NCBI RefSeq assembly: GCF_000760695.4 | Contig: NZ_JHEG04000001.1 | Location: 737,525 to 801,524, forward strand | Origin: Tolypothrix bouteillei VB521301 | GTDB lineage: Bacteria; Cyanobacteriota; Cyanobacteriia; Cyanobacteriales; Nostocaceae | Length of the DNA: 64,000 bases | Direction of reading: 5' to 3' | Shown: positions 62,576-64,000 of the stretch, piece after piece | How positions within the stretch are numbered: position 1 is the first letter of the stretch | Layout of the letters: the number at the start of each line of letters is the position of its first letter | The notes under the pieces: generated by a model | The model's input: only the letters and a program-made list of their open reading frames with translations | The model's database searches: none | Told to the model about the DNA's origin: nothing | Program-made: the position numbers and the translations under genes

Positions 62576-62809
62576 TGCTTGGAGTTGAAAAGCTTGCTCT
62601 ATGTGATTTTCAAGGTGCAGTAGCGCGGATGGTCTAATCATAGCACGATCGCGGATGGTAATGACAAGAGAAAATGGCTGAAAAGCTTATTTAATAAGGA
62701 GCGCGGATGGTTTTTATTTTTCTAGGGGCTTAAATTCTTACACATCAAAGGTTTGAAGCACTTTTTATAGGAACTACTTGTTTTACACCTACCCATCCGC
62801 GCAATAATG
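62576..62809 (-). promoter_or_regulatory. CRISPR leader of array 3
   Basis: About 234 bp homologous to 54637-54869. It keeps GCGCGGATGG and CCATCCGCGC in opposing orientation and the block ACACATCAAAGGTTTGAAGC. It ends next to a tetR fragment. Confidence 0.8.
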
Positions 62810-62818
62810 CTTGCGAAG

Positions 62819-62911
62819 CACGCCGTAGAGCAGTTGTTAGTGTTTTCGTTCTTAGGTAATAATGCAGGGTTTATTTATTAAATTGAAAACACGCCGTAGA
62901 GCAGTTGTTAG
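62819..62911. repeat. 22-bp direct repeat, 71 bp apart
   Basis: CACGCCGTAGAGCAGTTGTT plus AG occurs at 62819-62840 and again at 62890-62911, at the 5' end of the tetR remnant. The sequence between is unrelated. Confidence 0.8.
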
Positions 62912-63103
62912 AAGACGCAACTCGCGTGTGTTTAGAGCTTGGATATGATTTGATCGATATGGACATCCTGTCTCGTGAAGCTCATGTTGCCAAACGCACC
63001 ATATATCAAAACTTCGGAGGTAAGGAAGAACTGTTTGGTGCAGTTGTTCGCCACTTGAGTGACACTATTCTAAGGATGTTGTTCTTAAGATCCACCGTAT
63101 AGG
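62887..63103 (+). pseudogene. TetR-family regulator, truncated
   Basis: The frame read from the second direct repeat gives KHAVEQLLEDATRVCLELGY, then REAHVAKRTIYQNFGGKEELFG, the HTH of TetR regulators. It breaks off after RHLSDTILRMLFLRSTV (about 72 residues) where the ligand-binding domain should begin. The 5' end is duplicated and has no good start. Probably dead, squeezed between a CRISPR leader and an IS605-type element. Confidence 0.65.
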
Positions 63104-63254
63104 GAATTTCCCAGAATTTAGTTAAATCTTTTTATTTAACTCTGCTCCGAAAAACTTACCTAAACTTCCTCAAACTTGTTGATTCGTTTAGCGTTTCCTT
63201 CCTGCTTCAACCAAGGTAGACGGCTACTTCTTGTCCACAGGCGTTAAGTTCAGG

Positions 63255-64000
63255 TCAAGCCAACCTTACTTTATTGTTAGGGGCATTCTCAAGATTGACG
63301 GACGCATTGTCGTCCCTGTCCCGTGTATGCCCACAACTTTCACAACAAAAAATCCTTTGGGATAAAGTCATCGGTTGAACATGATGGCATTTACAGCACA
63401 TCTTTGAACTGGGATACCATCTGTCAACTAATTCGACTTTTGTTCCGTAGAAAAATTGCTTATATGTGAGTTGACGACGAATCTCATAAAAACAGTTATC
63501 GCTAACAGCACCAGCTAACTTACTGTTGGCAATCATGCCTTGAACATTTAAGTCTTCAATGCGAATTATATACGCTTTACGACTTAAATCAGTTGTCATC
63601 TTTTGTGTCACGTCTTGCCTAATATTGGCAATTCGAGCATGGGATTTAGCTACAAGCGCGTAAAACTCCCGAGCGTTTTTAGATGCTCTAATTTTTAGTT
63701 TTTTGTTTCCTAGTACCTTGTTACGATTTCGCCACTGCAATTTACCAAGCTTGGTTTTCGCTATTTTTGTGGTAATTGGCATGGCATAAGTCGTGCCATC
63801 AGAACAACTAGCTAAAGTTTTGACTCCTAGATCCACACCAATCTTCTCTATAGGGTGAATAATTGGTGGGATTTTTTCAGTATCTAGAGCGAAGGATACA
63901 AACCATTTATCCGCAGTTCTAGAAACCGTGAATGTTTGTGAACTGCAAATAAAGTTAATTGCCTCATGAAGTCGAAAACTTTTAATTCCTGGCAGAGGAA
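63255..64000 (-). CDS. tnpB: IS605-type TnpB, C-terminal part (continues past window)
   Basis: The open frame runs from the right edge to 63255. RuvC motifs are intact: GVDLGVKTLA (catalytic Asp), IRIEDLNVQGM (Glu) and RDRDDNASVNL (last Asp). The zinc finger SKMCCKCHH ... IFCCESCGH has four cysteines. RNA-guided TnpB nucleases need these residues, so the visible half looks active. In this family a guide RNA would overlap the 3' end and element end (63100-63255). The N-terminal part is outside the window. No tnpA visible. Confidence 0.9.
   Translation of the reverse strand, partial: PLPGIKSFRLHEAINFICSSQTFTVSRTADKWFVSFALDTEKIPPIIHPIEKIGVDLGVKTLASCSDGTTYAMPITTKIAKTKLGKLQWRNRNKVLGNKKLKIRASKNAREFYALVAKSHARIANIRQDVTQKMTTDLSRKAYIIRIEDLNVQGMIANSKLAGAVSDNCFYEIRRQLTYKQFFYGTKVELVDRWYPSSKMCCKCHHVQPMTLSQRIFCCESCGHTRDRDDNASVNLENAPNNKVRLA

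Overview
The window comes from a filamentous, very probably heterocyst-forming cyanobacterium (Nostocales type). Three things point there: many copies of the octamer GCGATCGC (HIP1), heptameric short tandem repeats between genes, and an exopolysaccharide gene set with the layout of the heterocyst envelope polysaccharide (HEP) island known from Anabaena/Nostoc, including hepA-like and hepC-like genes. The organism is inferred from content only. I saw no tRNA or rRNA gene.

Layout. 1-17.6 kb: HEP-type island, all on the minus strand: CTP-glucose activation (rfbF), sugar-modifying enzymes (LhgO-like oxidase, epimerase, RfbC, SAF-domain dehydrogenase), a GT4 glycosyltransferase, a Wzc-like co-polymerase/kinase, a HepC-like sugar transferase, a HepA-like ABC exporter and further glycosyltransferases. 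17.9-21.7 kb: an overlapping vWA / PP2C phosphatase / kinase-TPR triad. 22.3-24.5 kb: a PatA-like response regulator and an OmpR-type regulator. 25-27.4 kb: an osmoprotectant (betaine/choline class) ABC transporter. 28-30.3 kb: two PAS-like paralogues and an RHH/HTH regulator. 30.8-39.9 kb: PhoD phosphatase, a micro-membrane-protein, an SDR, MnmE, IS200/IS605 debris, a four-CBS protein, PyrB and an XRE regulator. 40.1-41.8 kb: two micro-ORFs coupled to a repeat-rich protein.

42.5-47.5 kb is a four-gene minus-strand cluster: HisC-like aminotransferase, HAD phosphatase, APH-fold kinase and a HisD-like dehydrogenase whose zinc-ligand positions differ from true histidinol dehydrogenase. It looks like a small-molecule pathway built from histidine-pathway folds and is my best candidate for an undescribed system. 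Divergent from it is an ArsR-type HTH fused to a Clp N-terminal double repeat with no ATPase.

50.4-64 kb is a plastic region: PadR, MarR and EVE-domain genes, three CRISPR arrays of one repeat family (3, 25 and 26 repeats) without any cas gene in the window, two homologous leaders of about 230 bp, gene fragments beside each array, a purine-type permease, a two-domain metallophosphoesterase, Hsp20, and a TnpB that runs off the right edge. The arrays read on the minus strand, with leaders at their right ends. The small leaderless array is flanked by a chimeric copy of the genes next to the middle array, which shows segmental duplication and deletion.
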